Assembly (NCBI RefSeq): GCF_015209595.1
Contig: NZ_JADEYS010000002.1
Location: 1-64,000 of the forward strand
Length of the DNA stretch: 64,000 bases
Direction: 5' to 3'
Source of the DNA: Pontibacterium sinense
Lineage (GTDB): Bacteria > Pseudomonadota > Gammaproteobacteria > Pseudomonadales > Balneatricaceae
The translations under genes and the position numbers were made by a program. The notes under the pieces are model-generated. The model saw only the letters and a list, made by a program, of their open reading frames with translations. It was not told the DNA's origin and did not search any database. Position 1 is the first letter of the stretch; every line of letters begins with the position of its first letter. Positions 56,301 through 64,000 of this stretch are shown piece by piece.

Positions 56301-56792
56301 TCAGATCTCTCTTAGCCTGAGTGCAGCGTGCTCAGCTAACGCGCAGTCACCTTGTTCTGCGAATGCATAAGGTTGTTTCTTTTCACCGCCAAAGGGTAGT
56401 CCCTGAAAGGCGCGCTCTTGAAATATGGTGAGTGTGTAGAGCAGCTGGGGGAACTCGGCATATATCCCACCCGAAAAAATGATTCCGTAACGCAGCTCCG
56501 GGTTATCAAATAGCCGAGTAAGTACTGCGCTCCCCTCAGCATTGCGATAGAGCGGTAGCAGGGCAATCGTTCCGCGACAGTGTGGGTGTCGAAAACTGGT
56601 TACGCGATAAGGTCCCTGGTTGGCTGCTGCAAAGCTGCCGACCTGATTCAGCCCCGGAACGTTAAACGTTACCGGGGTTACGACAGTGTGCGGTCTCTGA
56701 CTCGCTTTATAGATGCGAGTCGCGGGTGCCAGTGTTAGAGCGGGAAACAGAATTATGAGCAGTAGGCTGAATGTAAGCTGAGGTGTCTTCAT
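56301..56792 (-). CDS. Exosortase-adjacent secreted protein of unknown function
   Basis: 163 residues with a hydrophobic N-terminal signal or anchor (~7-25) and a soluble periplasmic part with two cysteines (H-C-R-G-T near the middle, D-C-A near the end). It takes the place held by EpsI in other exosortase loci, but I cannot confirm homology. Its start (ATG 56792, with GGAG eight bases upstream) lies 86 bases inside the 3' end of the exosortase gene in another frame. Confident as a gene; the function is not known. Confidence 0.6.
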   Translation of the reverse strand: MKTPQLTFSLLLIILFPALTLAPATRIYKASQRPHTVVTPVTFNVPGLNQVGSFAAANQGPYRVTSFRHPHCRGTIALLPLYRNAEGSAVLTRLFDNPELRYGIIFSGGIYAEFPQLLYTLTIFQERAFQGLPFGGEKKQPYAFAEQGDCALAEHAALRLREI

Positions 56793-57624
56793 GACGCGTT
56801 CTCCATCGAACACAGAGCAAAGTACTGATCAGGCCCAATCCTTCATATATGCCGGCTCCCATGCCTTGATGGAGTAATTCATACCATTCCGGATCGAGCG
56901 CCATTAACGCTAAACGTAGGGCGTTCAAAGCGACTACCAGCATGGCGATCAGAATGATGCGCGTGAGATCGGTGTAGCGTACGTGTTGATGCACCATCTG
57001 GGTTAATGCGAGCCAAAGAAGAAGTGAGAGCGACAAGTTACCGAATGCAGAGCATCCCGTTAGGATGAGCAAGCTATAGCCATTTGGCTGAACAATCAGA
57101 TTGTTGTTTACGACAAATTCCTGGTTAAACATCTGCAGCATGAGAGCGGCAATACTGGCATCAAAGCTGAGTATTTCGGATGAAAAGAGAGTCAGGCATA
57201 CACGGCTGACAGGCTCTCTCAATGCGACTGCACAGACCAGAATGGTTACCGCGCGGCTGTAGTGGTCATGCCGAAAGGCTGAACGCCACAACAGGACGAG
57301 AACAGCGGCGATACACCAGCTGAGCGTTGCCAGTGGTATCGCTAGCATCAGGCTTAAAAGCAGGCACAACAGTAAAACGATATTGGGCGGCGTCGTACGA
57401 TCAATATCACTGCGGTTATATAACCAAACCGCGATCGCAAGGCTTAGCCAGATAACAAAGCTCTGGCCGAAACCCTGCAGCAATGCATCGACAAATCCTG
57501 ATACGCGAATATGTTCTATCGTCGCAGGCAGGATGGCGTTGAAGATGGCCAACGCTATTAGCAATGGCAATAACGGTGGCACTTTCAGGTCGCTGCTCTG
57601 GCACCCAATCAGTGTACGGATCAT
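56707..57624 (-). CDS. Exosortase/archaeosortase family protease-transpeptidase
   Basis: 305-residue integral membrane protein with about eight segments and the exosortase triad: Cys191 in T-G-C-S-A, Arg237 in L-N-A-L-R-L (Asn234 three residues before), and His252 in Y-E-L-L-H-Q-G. Exosortases cleave and re-anchor proteins with C-terminal signals in Gram-negatives that also make exopolysaccharide. The C-terminal 28 residues are polar and lie in the overlap with the next gene. It starts in a 4-base ATGA overlap with the GT4 stop. Confidence 0.82.
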   Translation of the reverse strand: MIRTLIGCQSSDLKVPPLLPLLIALAIFNAILPATIEHIRVSGFVDALLQGFGQSFVIWLSLAIAVWLYNRSDIDRTTPPNIVLLLCLLLSLMLAIPLATLSWCIAAVLVLLWRSAFRHDHYSRAVTILVCAVALREPVSRVCLTLFSSEILSFDASIAALMLQMFNQEFVVNNNLIVQPNGYSLLILTGCSAFGNLSLSLLLWLALTQMVHQHVRYTDLTRIILIAMLVVALNALRLALMALDPEWYELLHQGMGAGIYEGLGLISTLLCVRWRTRHEDTSAYIQPTAHNSVSRSNTGTRDSHL

Positions 57625-58673
57625 AGATGCCCCTTGTCTGGACTGATCCGAAAGTTGGACTGTGGGTGAAGTGACTGGCAGTAGAGGTCAACAATCCTGG
57701 GGCATACAACATCGCTGGAATATTCTCGATTAATACGCGCACGGGCGGCAGTTCCCATTGCATGACGTTGTTGTTCAGACAATGTTATCCACGTATGGAT
57801 CGCTTGTTTAAAGCTGGCGTTGTCATCGGGGTCAATGAGCCACCCGTTCTGTCCATGAGCTATCAGCTGAGGTAATGCACCGAGAGAAAAGGAGACAACA
57901 GGGATGCCACGAGCCATCGCTTCCAATGCGACCAGTGGTAACCCTTCGCAACGGCTGGTAATACAGAGCAACCCAATCTTATGCCAGTGCATCTCCATGG
58001 TGACGTTACCGTTGAAATGCAGATGGGGTTCAGACATTTCCAGTTCTTTACGCAGTGGACCATCACCGTACACCTGAAGGTCGGCCTCTTTGGCAAACTG
58101 ACGTGTCATGAGGGCGAATTGATCGGGGCCTTTTTCTTCTGATAGGCGTCCCACGAATGCGACCTGTTGCCCGGGTGGGGTGGGGATATGGTTTCCTTTC
58201 ACAAAGTTGGGCAGCAGCAGTGACTGGGCCGGAAGTCGGTGCTTGATCTCTGGACTGACACAGATCGTTCCGCTGGCCAATACCGACGTGAATGCATCTA
58301 GCCAGGTGTAGAATCGCAACTTGCCGCTACCCACATCGCCGTTATGGTAGGTGGATACCACCGGTGTACGGCAGAGCTTGCCCACTAAACGCCCGATCAG
58401 TCCTGCTTTATATCCATGGGTTGCTAACAGGCAGTCGTGTTTTGTCAGTAGTTGGATCAGTGCTGTAGTGCCGTTTAAGGTGCGCGACTTGATATGCGCC
58501 GATGCCAATTTTTCCTGCAATGGATGAGGGTTGCCATAGCCACGAAGAAATACAATTTCAGTGCGATATCCATGTGACGCTAACCAGCGAGTGAGATTGA
58601 GGATGTGGCTTTCAATGCCCCCGATGGTGCGGCTATCCACCAGTTGAAATATTGTTTTTTGATGTAACAGCAT
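57621..58673 (-). CDS. Glycosyltransferase family 4, operon head
   Basis: 350-residue GT-B enzyme. N-terminal G-G-I-E-S-H-I-L-N-L (~18-27), the site A-F-V-G-R-L-S-E-E-K-G-P-D, and C-E-G-L-P-L-V-A-L-E-A-M-A-R-G-I-P-V-V. It heads an operon containing the exosortase, the adjacent small protein and probably the DUF4114 gene, driven by sigma-54 promoter P4. AAGGGGG lies upstream of the ATG. Confidence 0.87.
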   Translation of the reverse strand: MLLHQKTIFQLVDSRTIGGIESHILNLTRWLASHGYRTEIVFLRGYGNPHPLQEKLASAHIKSRTLNGTTALIQLLTKHDCLLATHGYKAGLIGRLVGKLCRTPVVSTYHNGDVGSGKLRFYTWLDAFTSVLASGTICVSPEIKHRLPAQSLLLPNFVKGNHIPTPPGQQVAFVGRLSEEKGPDQFALMTRQFAKEADLQVYGDGPLRKELEMSEPHLHFNGNVTMEMHWHKIGLLCITSRCEGLPLVALEAMARGIPVVSFSLGALPQLIAHGQNGWLIDPDDNASFKQAIHTWITLSEQQRHAMGTAARARINREYSSDVVCPRIVDLYCQSLHPQSNFRISPDKGHL

Positions 58674-58705
58674 ATAGACCCCCTTGTGCTTTCTTATCTA
58701 TAGAA

Positions 58706-58719
58706 GCAAACACGTGGCC
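58706..58719 (-). promoter_or_regulatory. Sigma-54 promoter P4 (exosortase operon)
   Basis: On the minus strand TGGCCACGTGTTTGCT, GG-N10-GC, 33 bases before the GT4 start. Near-consensus. Confidence 0.8.
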
Positions 58720-58825
58720 AGAGCTTTATAACATCCTAAATATCAGAGGGTTAGGTGATCGTGGGCATCAAGTGTTGAGTCTGGTGTCTGTTATCGTGCG
58801 ATTAATCCGCAGACTGCAACGACAA

Positions 58826-58840
58826 TTCTCATTTTGCGAT
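58826..58840 (+). promoter_or_regulatory. SypG-type element shared by P4 and P5
   Basis: TTCTCATTTTGCGAT matches at every position the V. fischeri SypG element as I recall it (TTCTCANNNTGCDWN). It lies between the divergent promoters, about 107 and 66 bases from their -24 elements. Confidence 0.75.
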
Positions 58841-58905
58841 TCAATGTGATGCTAACAATCAATCGAAAATTTATAACATATTGAAAAATAAGATATAAAT
58901 AGATT

Positions 58906-58919
58906 GGCCGCGCAATTGC
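58906..58919 (+). promoter_or_regulatory. Sigma-54 promoter P5 (epimerase)
   Basis: TTGGCCGCGCAATTGCT with GG-N10-GC, 38 bases before the epimerase start. Near-consensus -24/-12. Confidence 0.8.
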
Positions 58920-58956
58920 TAGATACTCGTCAGACATTTGAGAAAAGGAGACTGAC

Positions 58957-59904
58957 ATGAGATATCTGGTAACCGGAGGATGCGGTTTTATTGGCTCCCA
59001 TCTATGTGATGCGTTGATTGAAAGGGGGGATCAGGTACGTGTTCTCGATAACCTGTCGACGGGGTCAGTAGATAATTTGAATGATAAGGCAGAACTGGTA
59101 TTGGGTGACGTTGCTGATCCCGCGATTGTAAAAGCGGCAATGGTGGAAGTGGATGGCTGTTTTCATCTGGCGGCCATCTCGTCGGTTGAGCAATCGGTCA
59201 CTGACTGGATTGGTACACACCGGGTAAATCTGCAAGGAACGATCAACGTGCTGGATGCTGCACGGGCTGATGAAATTCAACAATCTACACCGGTGGTATA
59301 TGCCTCTTCTGCAGCGGTGTATGGCGATAATGCGACCGTGCCTTTGGATGAACGTTCAACGCCTCGTCCGATCAGTGCGTACGGTGCAGATAAATTAGCC
59401 GGGGAATACCATGCTCGTGTGGCATGGCTATCTCATGGTATTTCTACCGTCGGACTACGCTTCTTTAACGTATATGGCCCACGACAAAACCCTGATTCGC
59501 CGTACTCGGGTGTTATTTCTATCTTTATCGATCGTCTCAAAAAGGAGCAACCGCTCACAATATACGGAGATGGGCGTCAAACACGTGATTTTATCTATGT
59601 AGATGATGTGGTGTGTTACTTGATGGCTGCGATGGACAAGCAACGGGGTGAAGCATCGGTGTACAACGTATGTACCGGCCAGTCTACGTCTATCAATCAG
59701 CTGGCGCAGGTGTTATCGATGATTTCGGGCACCAAGGTGGATGTTGAATATGCGACGGCTCGCTCTGGAGATATTGCGGTTTCATTGGGTGATCCAGGTA
59801 AAACTGTCAAGCGTTACAACATGACCTCTCAGGTTGAATTGGGCAAAGGGTTGCGCCTGATGCTTGAATCGATGCATCAGGCGTCTGAGGCAGAATCGAC
59901 ATAA
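58957..59904 (+). CDS. NAD-dependent epimerase (extended SDR, sugar-nucleotide)
   Basis: 315-residue extended short-chain dehydrogenase that interconverts UDP-sugars (WbpP/GalE-like) to supply the polymer. Rossmann motif T-G-G-C-G-F-I-G-S-H (residues 6-15), active-site S-S-A-A-V-Y-G and the Y-x3-K pair in Y-G-A-D-K, then R-F-F-N-V-Y-G-P-R-Q. AAAGGAG precedes the ATG. It is the only gene of the locus transcribed rightward from P5. Confidence 0.9.
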   Translation: MRYLVTGGCGFIGSHLCDALIERGDQVRVLDNLSTGSVDNLNDKAELVLGDVADPAIVKAAMVEVDGCFHLAAISSVEQSVTDWIGTHRVNLQGTINVLDAARADEIQQSTPVVYASSAAVYGDNATVPLDERSTPRPISAYGADKLAGEYHARVAWLSHGISTVGLRFFNVYGPRQNPDSPYSGVISIFIDRLKKEQPLTIYGDGRQTRDFIYVDDVVCYLMAAMDKQRGEASVYNVCTGQSTSINQLAQVLSMISGTKVDVEYATARSGDIAVSLGDPGKTVKRYNMTSQVELGKGLRLMLESMHQASEAEST

Positions 59905-59926
59905 TCAAAGCGTTTGTGGACACCGC

Positions 59927-61084
59927 TTATCGGGTAAGCCGTTTAAGTTGATGAACGGTCAGGCCGAGAACAACGCCCCAGAACGCCGATCCAACCCCCA
60001 GTATTGTCAGCCCGGAGGCCGTGACCATAAAGGTCAGCAGGGCCTCTTCGCGTTCTGACTCATCACCCAAAGAGGCCGCCAGACTGTTGCCAATGGTGCC
60101 AAGCAGGGCGAGTCCCGCAATGGCGACAATCAGTGCGGTCGGAAACGCATCAAAGGCTGCCGCGACAGTGGCACCGAAGATACCGGTCAGGCAATAGAAA
60201 ACCCCCGCCCAAATTGATGCAAAATAACGTTTCTGTGGATCGGCATCCGCTTCTTTACTGGCGCAGATCGCTGCCGTGATAGCGGCCAGATTGATGGAGA
60301 ACCCACCAAAGGGCGCAAGAATGGCACCGGTAAATCCTGTCCAGCCGATCAGAGGGGATGCGGGTGTTTGATAACCGTTGGCGCGTAACACGGCTAAACC
60401 TGGCATGTATTGGGATGTCATCGACACAATAAACAGGGGTATCCCGACACCTATCAGTGATTGCAGTGAAAACTCGGGCATCATTAATACGGGTGTTGTG
60501 ATTTGCCAGCTCATATTTTCAAAATGCATGGTGCCCTGAAAACCAGACAAAACGAGTCCTGCGGCTAAGGTCAGCGGAATAACGTAGCGAGGTAGCAACT
60601 GCTTCATAAGCAAATAGGTTGTCAGCATCACCCCCACCAGCAACAGCTGATCTTCCAGTGCAGAGAACATATTTAGACCGAACTGGAATAGCACGCCTGC
60701 GAGCATAGCGGTAGCTAATGAGGTGGGAATAAACCGCATCAGCTTGTCAAACCAGCCGGTGAGCGCACTTAAGGTGATCAGCACCGAACAGAAGATAAAG
60801 ACGCCGATGGCCTCGTTCATCGATACCCCTTCAAGGCTGGTGACCAGCAGGGCGGCACCTGGCGTACTCCAGGCGGTCAGGATCGGTGCACGGTATTTGA
60901 GCGACAGTCCGATACAGGTGATACCCATCCCTAACCCTAGCGCCCATAACCATGAACTGATCTGTTCCGGTGTTGCGCCCGCAGCAGCAGCGGCCTGAAA
61001 GATAATGGCTGCCGAACTGGTGTATCCCACCAGCACCGCAATAATCCCGGCAGAGAAGCGAGATAGGTTGAGTAAGCCGAGCAT
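59927..61084 (-). CDS. BenE-family benzoate/proton symporter
   Basis: Inner-membrane permease of 385 residues with about twelve segments. The opening N-L-S-R-F-S-A-G-I-I-A-V-L-V-G-Y-T-S-S-A, the S-T-P-G-A-A-L-L stretch and the G-G-F-S-I-N-L-A-A-I-T-A-A-I-C motif identify the BenE/YdcO family. Substrate probably benzoate or another aromatic acid. The frame continues 35 codons further, but GGGAGA eight bases before ATG 61084 supports the shorter start. Divergent XRE regulator. Confidence 0.88.
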   Translation of the reverse strand: MLGLLNLSRFSAGIIAVLVGYTSSAAIIFQAAAAAGATPEQISSWLWALGLGMGITCIGLSLKYRAPILTAWSTPGAALLVTSLEGVSMNEAIGVFIFCSVLITLSALTGWFDKLMRFIPTSLATAMLAGVLFQFGLNMFSALEDQLLLVGVMLTTYLLMKQLLPRYVIPLTLAAGLVLSGFQGTMHFENMSWQITTPVLMMPEFSLQSLIGVGIPLFIVSMTSQYMPGLAVLRANGYQTPASPLIGWTGFTGAILAPFGGFSINLAAITAAICASKEADADPQKRYFASIWAGVFYCLTGIFGATVAAAFDAFPTALIVAIAGLALLGTIGNSLAASLGDESEREEALLTFMVTASGLTILGVGSAFWGVVLGLTVHQLKRLTR

Positions 61085-61133
61085 CGGGTCATCTCCCTTA
61101 GGATGAAAAGCCACACAAAGCATCACTGTATTT

Positions 61134-61188
61134 TGTGCGTTATAACGTATAATTGGTCTGATACTATATGTGTGCGTTATAGCGCACA
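61134..61188. promoter_or_regulatory. Operator pair for the XRE regulator
   Basis: TGTGCGTTATA occurs at 61134-61144 (within CGTTATAACG, a perfect palindrome at 61138-61147) and at 61171-61181, the latter as TGTGCG-N6-CGCACA (61171-61188). The two copies lie between the divergent benE-like and regulator genes. Confidence 0.6.
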
Positions 61189-61229
61189 AGGTGTTTGTGA
61201 TTGTTTAATCTTTGTGTGGAGTGATCTGT

Positions 61230-61805
61230 TTGGAAGATCGTAATCAGCATTTTGCTGTCACCCTGAAAGCAATTCGTAAAGCCAAGAAGTGGAGTTTGGA
61301 CCGGGCTTCGCAGGCGACAGGCGTCAGCAAAGCAATGCTAGGGCAGATAGAGCGTGGTGAATCGAGCCCCACGCTAGCAACGCTTTGGAAGATCGCTGAA
61401 GGATTCGAGACAGCACTGTCGACGTTTATTGAACCTAAGCCTGCAGATAATCAGGATGCGCGCGTGCGTACGGCAACGGAGTTACGCCGTAAACCGGTGA
61501 GCGACGACATGCTGATGGCTTCGATGTTCACCTATGATGAACGCTTTGGTTTCGAGATGATCGAGCTGACTCTAATGCCTGGTTATGAGCGGATCGCAGA
61601 TCCTCATGAACAGGGTACGACTGAGCACGTCATTGTGGTGAAAGGGGATATGGAATTATTGCTTAACGGGGAATGGCTACCGATGCCGGAAGGCTCAGCA
61701 TTGCGTTTTGCGGCAGATTGTATTCACGGCTATCGAAACCTGAACGATCAGCCTGCGGTGTTCCACAATTTGATTCACCACGCAAAAATCAGTCCTGATC
61801 GGTAA
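61230..61805 (+). CDS. XRE-family regulator with cupin domain
   Basis: 191 residues: an N-terminal helix-turn-helix (~8-62, with S-L-D-R-A-S-Q-A-T-G-V-S-K-A-M-L-G-Q-I-E) and a C-terminal cupin effector domain (~105-185, with H-E-Q-G-T-T-E-H-V-I-V and A-D-C-I-H-G-Y-R-N). Such regulators repress neighbouring transporter genes. The frame opens from TTG 61212; GGAG sits upstream of TTG 61230, which I prefer. Confidence 0.85.
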   Translation: MEDRNQHFAVTLKAIRKAKKWSLDRASQATGVSKAMLGQIERGESSPTLATLWKIAEGFETALSTFIEPKPADNQDARVRTATELRRKPVSDDMLMASMFTYDERFGFEMIELTLMPGYERIADPHEQGTTEHVIVVKGDMELLLNGEWLPMPEGSALRFAADCIHGYRNLNDQPAVFHNLIHHAKISPDR

Positions 61806-61843
61806 TCACATATAGCTGTGGTGTGTCACCCAGACCTCGCTTG

Positions 61844-62758
61844 TTACTCCGTTTGCGCAGCAAATAAACTGCGCACCCATCGACACATTGGGTCCTGATG
61901 ATGGCGTTCGTGCCAGTACAGGTTGAATGCTGTGGGTTCTAAGTCGATTTCACTAGGCAGTGACTTATAGATAAGGTTTCGTCCTTGAATCACCATTGGC
62001 GCGATGATCTGAGGCAGGGCGACGATCAGATCGGTGGTTTCGCAAAAATAGGCGGCTGAGGTGAAGTTGGGCAGACGGGTCGTTAGCTGACGCGTTCGGT
62101 TTAATGTACGTAGGTAGTGATCAATAATCGCAGGACCTTCGTTGGTGATCGATACGTAACCGTGATAACAGTCCAGATACTTGTCTAAGGACAGCTCTGT
62201 ATTTGCCAATGGGTGTTGGGCACTCATCATGCACACCATATGAGCGGTCGCCAGAGGCATCATTCGATATTGATCCTGCATGACAGCAGGGATTTTTCCG
62301 CTCAGGGAAAAGTGAACGTCTCCTGCTTCCAATAGGTCGAAATGATTCCGCGGTTCACTTCGAATATCCAGTGTCATGTTAGGGGCATGTTCGCGTAATT
62401 TTGCGAATAATTTTGGCAGAAAGGCGATCACCTCCAGATCAACCGCATAGATACGAACGGTGTCGGTGGAGGTGAGGGGGTTAAAGTTTTCTTCTGCCAC
62501 TATCCGCTCAAGACTCTTCAGCAGCAACTTCAGTTCAGGCAATAGTCGTTCAGCGCGCGCACTCAGGTCATATCCATCCAACGTACGCACCAGTAGAGGA
62601 TCTCCAAATGCATCACGCAGCTTCTGTAGCGCTCGGCTGACTTTGGGTTGGCTCATGTTGAGCTTTTCTGAAGCACGTGTGACATGACGTACTTCCAGCA
62701 ATTCCAGCAGGATAATGAGCAGGTTCAGATCCAGGGTACGTAAATTCGGATTTCGCAT
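61844..62758 (-). CDS. LysR-family transcriptional regulator
   Basis: 304-residue LysR regulator. The N-terminal winged helix (~6-65) shows R-H-V-T-R-A-S-E-K-L-N-M-S-Q-P-K-V-S-R-A-L-Q-K-L-R-D (in part), and the remainder is the co-inducer domain. It is divergent from the WrbA-like gene, which it probably controls in response to a small ligand. Confidence 0.9.
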   Translation of the reverse strand: MRNPNLRTLDLNLLIILLELLEVRHVTRASEKLNMSQPKVSRALQKLRDAFGDPLLVRTLDGYDLSARAERLLPELKLLLKSLERIVAEENFNPLTSTDTVRIYAVDLEVIAFLPKLFAKLREHAPNMTLDIRSEPRNHFDLLEAGDVHFSLSGKIPAVMQDQYRMMPLATAHMVCMMSAQHPLANTELSLDKYLDCYHGYVSITNEGPAIIDHYLRTLNRTRQLTTRLPNFTSAAYFCETTDLIVALPQIIAPMVIQGRNLIYKSLPSEIDLEPTAFNLYWHERHHQDPMCRWVRSLFAAQTE

Positions 62759-62865
62759 GATGATTATCTTATTTATGCATTTTATGAATTAAGCAGGCGC
62801 AGATATGCTGGCTCCACATTAAAACGATTCCTCTTGAAGAATCTGAGTATACGGAGCACAAAATT

Positions 62866-63447
62866 ATGTCTCAACAGGTTAAGGTCGCGGTCGCATACCA
62901 CAGTGGTTTTGGTCATACCGAAGTCGTTGCACAATCGGTTGCTACAGGTGCTGAACAAGCCGGTGCGCAGGTCACGTTGGTGTCAGTCGCAGATGTGGAT
63001 GAAATTGATTGGGACACGCTGAACGAAGCTGATGCGATCATTTTCGGTAGCCCAACGTATATGGGCAGTGTCAGTGGTCCGTTCAAATCCTTTATGGATG
63101 CGAGCTCTAAGATCTGGTTCGAGGGTGGCTGGAAAAACAAAATTGCCGCGGGGTTCACCAACTCCGCATCTATGAGTGGTGACAAACTTAACACCTTGGT
63201 ACAGATGAGCATCTATGCCGCTCAGCAGGGGATGGTCTGGACGGGGCTTGCACTGCCTCCGGGGAATAACAGCAGTGAGGGCAGCCCGGAAGACCTGAAC
63301 CGTTTGGGTAGTTTCCTTGGCCTGATGACTCAGAGTAATGCGGACCAGAGTGCAGACGAGGTGCCGCCAGCATCGGATCATCGTACTGCTCAGGTATTGG
63401 GTGCACGTGTCGCAGAAGCGGCTCAGCGCTGGCAGCAACCGAGTTAA
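62866..63447 (+). CDS. WrbA/flavodoxin-family NAD(P)H oxidoreductase
   Basis: 193-residue flavoprotein. Flavodoxin-type FMN-binding loop A-Y-H-S-G-F-G-H-T near residues 10-18, then F-G-S-P-T-Y-M-G-S-V-S-G-P-F-K and A-A-G-F-T-N-S-A-S-M-S-G-D-K, typical of WrbA-like quinone reductases, though WrbA proper is slightly longer. CGGAG precedes the ATG. Divergent LysR control is likely. Confidence 0.87.
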   Translation: MSQQVKVAVAYHSGFGHTEVVAQSVATGAEQAGAQVTLVSVADVDEIDWDTLNEADAIIFGSPTYMGSVSGPFKSFMDASSKIWFEGGWKNKIAAGFTNSASMSGDKLNTLVQMSIYAAQQGMVWTGLALPPGNNSSEGSPEDLNRLGSFLGLMTQSNADQSADEVPPASDHRTAQVLGARVAEAAQRWQQPS

Positions 63448-63504
63448 CCAACCGGCAGTAACGCAGACTGTCATCTGCCTGACAATCTGAGTGATGCTTG
63501 TTCT

Positions 63505-63533
63505 ACCGGGAATTGAATATTCCCGGTTTCTTC
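63505..63533 (+). terminator. Rho-independent terminator before the MFS gene
   Basis: ACCGGGAAT (63505-63513) and ATTCCCGGT (63519-63527), then TTTCTTCG. It follows the WrbA-like gene. Confidence 0.8.
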
Positions 63534-63552
63534 GTCTATATGGAGCCGCACA

Positions 63553-64000
63553 GTGCCCATCTCACGTTCTCGTTTAACATTGATGTTAGCCATGTTGGTG
63601 GCGGTTACCCCGTTGGCGATCGATATGTATTTGCCGGCCATGCAGTTGATGGCAACTGACCTGAATGCGCCCATACACCACGTGGAGTTATCGATCAGCG
63701 GATACTTATTCGGTTTTGCGTTGGGGCAGATCGGTGGTGGGACGTTGTCAGACCGGTGGGGGCGTAAACCAGCAGTGACGCTGGGATTGCTGATCTTTTC
63801 AGTGACGAGTCTTGCATTGACGCACGTTGAATCAGTAGACGCCTTACTGGTTCTTCGGGTTGTTCAGGCGTTTGGTGGTGGTATCGCTGTAGTAAACTCC
63901 TCCGCAATTGTGCGTGACCTGTATTCGGGTAACGAGATGGCGCGTGTATTGTCGATGATCGCGATGGTCATGTTGATCGCGCCATTGGTTGCTCCGTTGT
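63553..64000 (+). CDS. Bcr/CflA-family drug-resistance MFS transporter (partial)
   Basis: The first 149 codons of a multidrug exporter, open to the window end. The Bcr/CflA signature D-M-Y-L-P-A-M follows the first helix, and motif A reads G-x-L-S-D-R-W-G-R-K-P. The start is GTG 63553 with GGAG seven bases upstream. Full length and substrate cannot be seen. Confidence 0.85.
   Translation, partial: MPISRSRLTLMLAMLVAVTPLAIDMYLPAMQLMATDLNAPIHHVELSISGYLFGFALGQIGGGTLSDRWGRKPAVTLGLLIFSVTSLALTHVESVDALLVLRVVQAFGGGIAVVNSSAIVRDLYSGNEMARVLSMIAMVMLIAPLVAPL

Overview
The window reads as chromosome of a marine gammaproteobacterium, probably an Oceanospirillaceae-type organism. The support is the family mix (two TauE/SafE permeases, YeiH, OmpW, ThiC, LeuA, a BaeS/BaeR-type pair, a bufferin operon), roughly 50 % GC and gammaproteobacterial ribosome binding sites. 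Genus is inference. No rRNA, tRNA, CRISPR array, phage or insertion sequence was seen.

Layout. 0.1-5.1 kb: anion and sulfur-compound permeases (two TSUP, one SLC13 with a structured leader), a small unknown protein and a bacteriohemerythrin. 5.5-11 kb: an MFS permease fused to a long acidic repeat domain, a DMT exporter, a PqiA-type membrane protein, an ABM protein and a secreted Nudix protein. 11-15 kb: leuA with an attenuator-like leader, a divergent Lrp-type regulator and a divergent SerC paralogue. 15-20 kb: a BaeS/BaeR-like two-component pair, an unknown secreted protein, a diguanylate cyclase and an FKBP isomerase. 20.4-23.3 kb: a bufferin operon (precursor bufA1, MNIO enzyme bufB, partner bufC) followed by its own ECF sigma and anti-sigma genes. 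23.4-33.3 kb: TetR with a lipoprotein metallo-hydrolase, a crotonase, a tautomerase, OmpW, thiC, a chemoreceptor and YeiH.

33.5-59.9 kb is the centrepiece: a syp-like exopolysaccharide/biofilm locus. It has a hybrid kinase ending in Hpt (SypF-like), a sigma-54 response regulator (SypG-like), a kinase-REC-PP2C partner-switching protein (SypE-like) and its STAS target (SypA-like). It also has an SLBB export protein, a BY-kinase-like ATPase, Wzz, Wzx and Wzy-type proteins, five glycosyl/sugar transferases, an acetyltransferase, a GlmS paralogue and an epimerase. Inserted in it is an exosortase with an adjacent DUF4114/EF-hand surface protein carrying a non-standard C-terminal sorting-type tail. 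Five sigma-54 promoters (GG-N10-GC) can be read, each preceded by a TTCGCA-N3-TGCGAA palindrome or a near copy. These resemble the Vibrio fischeri SypG element, so four to five transcription units look co-activated by the local SypG-like regulator.

59.9-64 kb: BenE-type symporter with a divergent XRE-cupin regulator, LysR divergent from a WrbA-like flavoprotein, and the start of a Bcr/CflA drug exporter cut by the window edge.
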